Positions 62,750 through 64,000 of a stretch of 64,000 nt of DNA are shown here, one piece after another. The DNA is taken from positions 2,542,001-2,606,000 of the forward strand of contig NZ_PDIZ01000001.1 in the NCBI RefSeq assembly GCF_002563635.1, written 5' to 3'. A program made the position numbers and the translations under genes. This stretch comes from Bacillus sp. es.036. GTDB lineage: Bacteria > Bacillota > Bacilli > Bacillales > Guptibacillaceae. How positions within the stretch are numbered: position 1 is the first letter of the stretch; each line of letters begins with the position of its first letter. The notes under the pieces are model-generated. The model was not told the DNA's origin and did no database searches. It saw nothing but the letters and a program-made list of their open reading frames with translations.

Positions 62750-63574
62750 TTAGTTGAATTCTTTTAAGATGGATTCAAAGTCATTAAGTATATAAGATTT
62801 AATGATTAAACCAAGATTGTTTGGAATTCTTGATATTGCAATAGGTTTTTCCACAGTTGGAACATTAATAACCTTAACTTCCCCCGAAGCAGTATGTTGT
62901 GGACCCGCATATAAAACTCCTAAAAGTTTTATTCTTGAACCAATGACCGTATTACCCTTTTTATCATTATAACTTGATGGATTATATAAAAAGACCGGAG
63001 AACCACTGGAGCCTGGGAAGCATGCTGCATCAATCATAAACTCTTGCTTTCCATTATAATTTAACCCTGGATGGGTAGCTGTAATTCCTCGTCTTATAAT
63101 TGGCATATTGTTTATTGCATCCCATATTCCATTTGGATAACCTACCATTACAATTTCTTCAATTGAGTTTAATTCTTTTAATTGATCATTATCCATTAGA
63201 AGTGATTTGTCGACTGGAATATAAAATGGCTTTATCCCTAGTTCTTCAAATTTATATAATATCTGAGCAATAGGAAAAATACATAAATCAATTTCTGAAT
63301 CAGGATGTTTTATCCAACTAGATTCAAAATTACTGATCACTACCTTATGATATCGTCCTTCAATAGGATCTCCGTTGTTATCTGCTAAATTAAAATGAAT
63401 AATACCATCTTTAGAATCTTCGATTACATGTTTATTGGTTACTATAACTGGAATATACCTTTCTCCTTCGTTCATTGCATAAAAGAAACCTGTCCCCGTA
63501 GATTTACCTTCATCTGAAGTACACTCAATCCTCACTGTACTGTAAGTTAATTTTTCCGATAATGATAACCCCAT
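62750..63574 (-). CDS. Trypsin-like serine protease
   Basis: A 274-residue protease of the chymotrypsin/HtrA fold without a signal peptide, so probably cytoplasmic. The triad is visible: histidine in VTNKHVI (49), aspartate in SEIDLCIF (96) and serine in CFPGSSGSPV (190). Family members of this size are often cargo of defence islands, where they may act as effectors. The ATG follows AAGGGGAGAGTTT. Confidence 0.75.
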   Translation of the reverse strand: MGLSLSEKLTYSTVRIECTSDEGKSTGTGFFYAMNEGERYIPVIVTNKHVIEDSKDGIIHFNLADNNGDPIEGRYHKVVISNFESSWIKHPDSEIDLCIFPIAQILYKFEELGIKPFYIPVDKSLLMDNDQLKELNSIEEIVMVGYPNGIWDAINNMPIIRRGITATHPGLNYNGKQEFMIDAACFPGSSGSPVFLYNPSSYNDKKGNTVIGSRIKLLGVLYAGPQHTASGEVKVINVPTVEKPIAISRIPNNLGLIIKSYILNDFESILKEFN

Positions 63575-63763
63575 AAACTCTCCCCTTCAAGTAAATATTT
63601 TTATGACTAATTGAACCGCGTATGCGTAACTTCTTGATTTAATCACCCTGCACGGATGTTTGAGCATCTGCCGAATTAATTTACTACATAACATGAATGC
63701 TGCATAAACCTCTAATACCAATTATTTCAAAACAATTCACATAACTCAATCTTTTATTTCAGA

Positions 63764-63796
63764 TAAAAAGAGCCTATCTTATTAAAGATAAGCTCC
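63764..63796 (-). terminator. Terminator past the last partial gene
   Basis: GAGCTTATCTT and AAGATAGGCTC arms (one mismatch) flank a short loop and are followed by TTTTTATC on the minus strand. Confidence 0.65.
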
Positions 63797-63830
63797 GAGT
63801 TTGTGGAAGACTAGATTTCAAGACAAACTC

Positions 63831-64000
63831 CTACACTTTATGACTTTTAAAACTTTGGAATGCTTTCACAGCCTCGTTATTAGGATCTTTGCTTAAAATG
63901 AATGCACATACTTCTTTCAGTTCTTGATTTGAAATTAGTTTATTGGGAATTGAACCAAAGAATAATAACATCTCTCTATAAGCTAGATAATTAGGAGAAA
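63831..64000 (-). CDS. 3' end of a gene that continues right of the window
   Basis: An open frame enters from the right edge and ends at TAG (63833-63831). The visible 55 residues begin SPNYLAYREMLLFFGSIPNK and end FQSFKSHKV. No motif was recognised. A terminator follows, which supports a real gene end. Confidence 0.6.
   Translation of the reverse strand, partial: SPNYLAYREMLLFFGSIPNKLISNQELKEVCAFILSKDPNNEAVKAFQSFKSHKV

Overview
The window comes from a spore-forming, probably moderately halophilic low-GC Firmicute (Bacillaceae, Halobacillus-like by gene content). The evidence is AGGAGG-type ribosome sites with frequent TTG/GTG starts, two GerA/B/C spore-germination operons, Bacillus-type general stress proteins and a choline-to-glycine-betaine cluster. 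No rRNA, complete tRNA or CRISPR array was seen.

Region 1 (1-31,200) is chromosome. At 0.1-8.8 kb lies a choline module: a TetR regulator, a sodium:solute symporter that strongly resembles the animal high-affinity choline transporter, a GMC-type choline dehydrogenase (BetA), betaine aldehyde dehydrogenase (GbsA), the regulator GbsR and an orphan glycine-betaine-type binding lipoprotein. A shared AT-rich motif (GTTAAATATTTTCTTAAC-like) lies upstream of the transporter, gbsA and the binding protein, which suggests one regulon. From 9 to 15 kb are stress and metabolic genes, including a general stress protein gene with an in-frame stop. From 15 to 26 kb are two ger operons with different gene orders. 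The first carries an overlooked 56-residue membrane ORF and is followed by a candidate structured RNA. The second is flanked by an intact argininosuccinate lyase gene and by a frameshifted C-terminal copy of it. DegV, DUF421 and aldo/keto reductase genes follow.

Region 2 (31,212 to beyond the window end) is an integrated mobile element. Its left edge is a 42-base copy of the 3' part of tRNA-Ala(GGC), from the anticodon loop to the discriminator base, with the tRNA terminator outside it. The geometry predicts an intact tRNA-Ala(GGC), probably with the integrase, to the right of the window. Inside are: a three-gene McrBC-like operon (31.7-36.9 kb); an ArdC-type antirestriction gene; a mobilisation module (MobP2-type relaxase, ribbon-helix-helix proteins, candidate oriT at 41.24-41.30 kb); a Gram-positive type IV secretion module (lysozyme/M23 hydrolase, VirB8-like, VirB4, TrsD-like, PrgI, VirB6-like, VirD4, small pilin-like proteins); a DnaD-domain replication-type protein; an excisionase-like HTH protein; and a divergent Xre repressor. 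The repressor region has five copies of GATAA-N5-TTATC, three of them exactly 28 bp apart.

Region 3 (55.9-64 kb) is cargo of the same element or of a neighbouring island. It includes an EVE-like/HNH nuclease and a PUA-like protein (both of kinds linked to modified-DNA restriction), a HEPN-like protein, a trypsin-like protease, a ParB-like protein and several unknown genes. With the McrBC-like operon this makes the element a carrier of probable anti-phage or anti-plasmid functions. The McrBC-like operon with its unrecognised coiled-coil partner is the best candidate for an under-described system.
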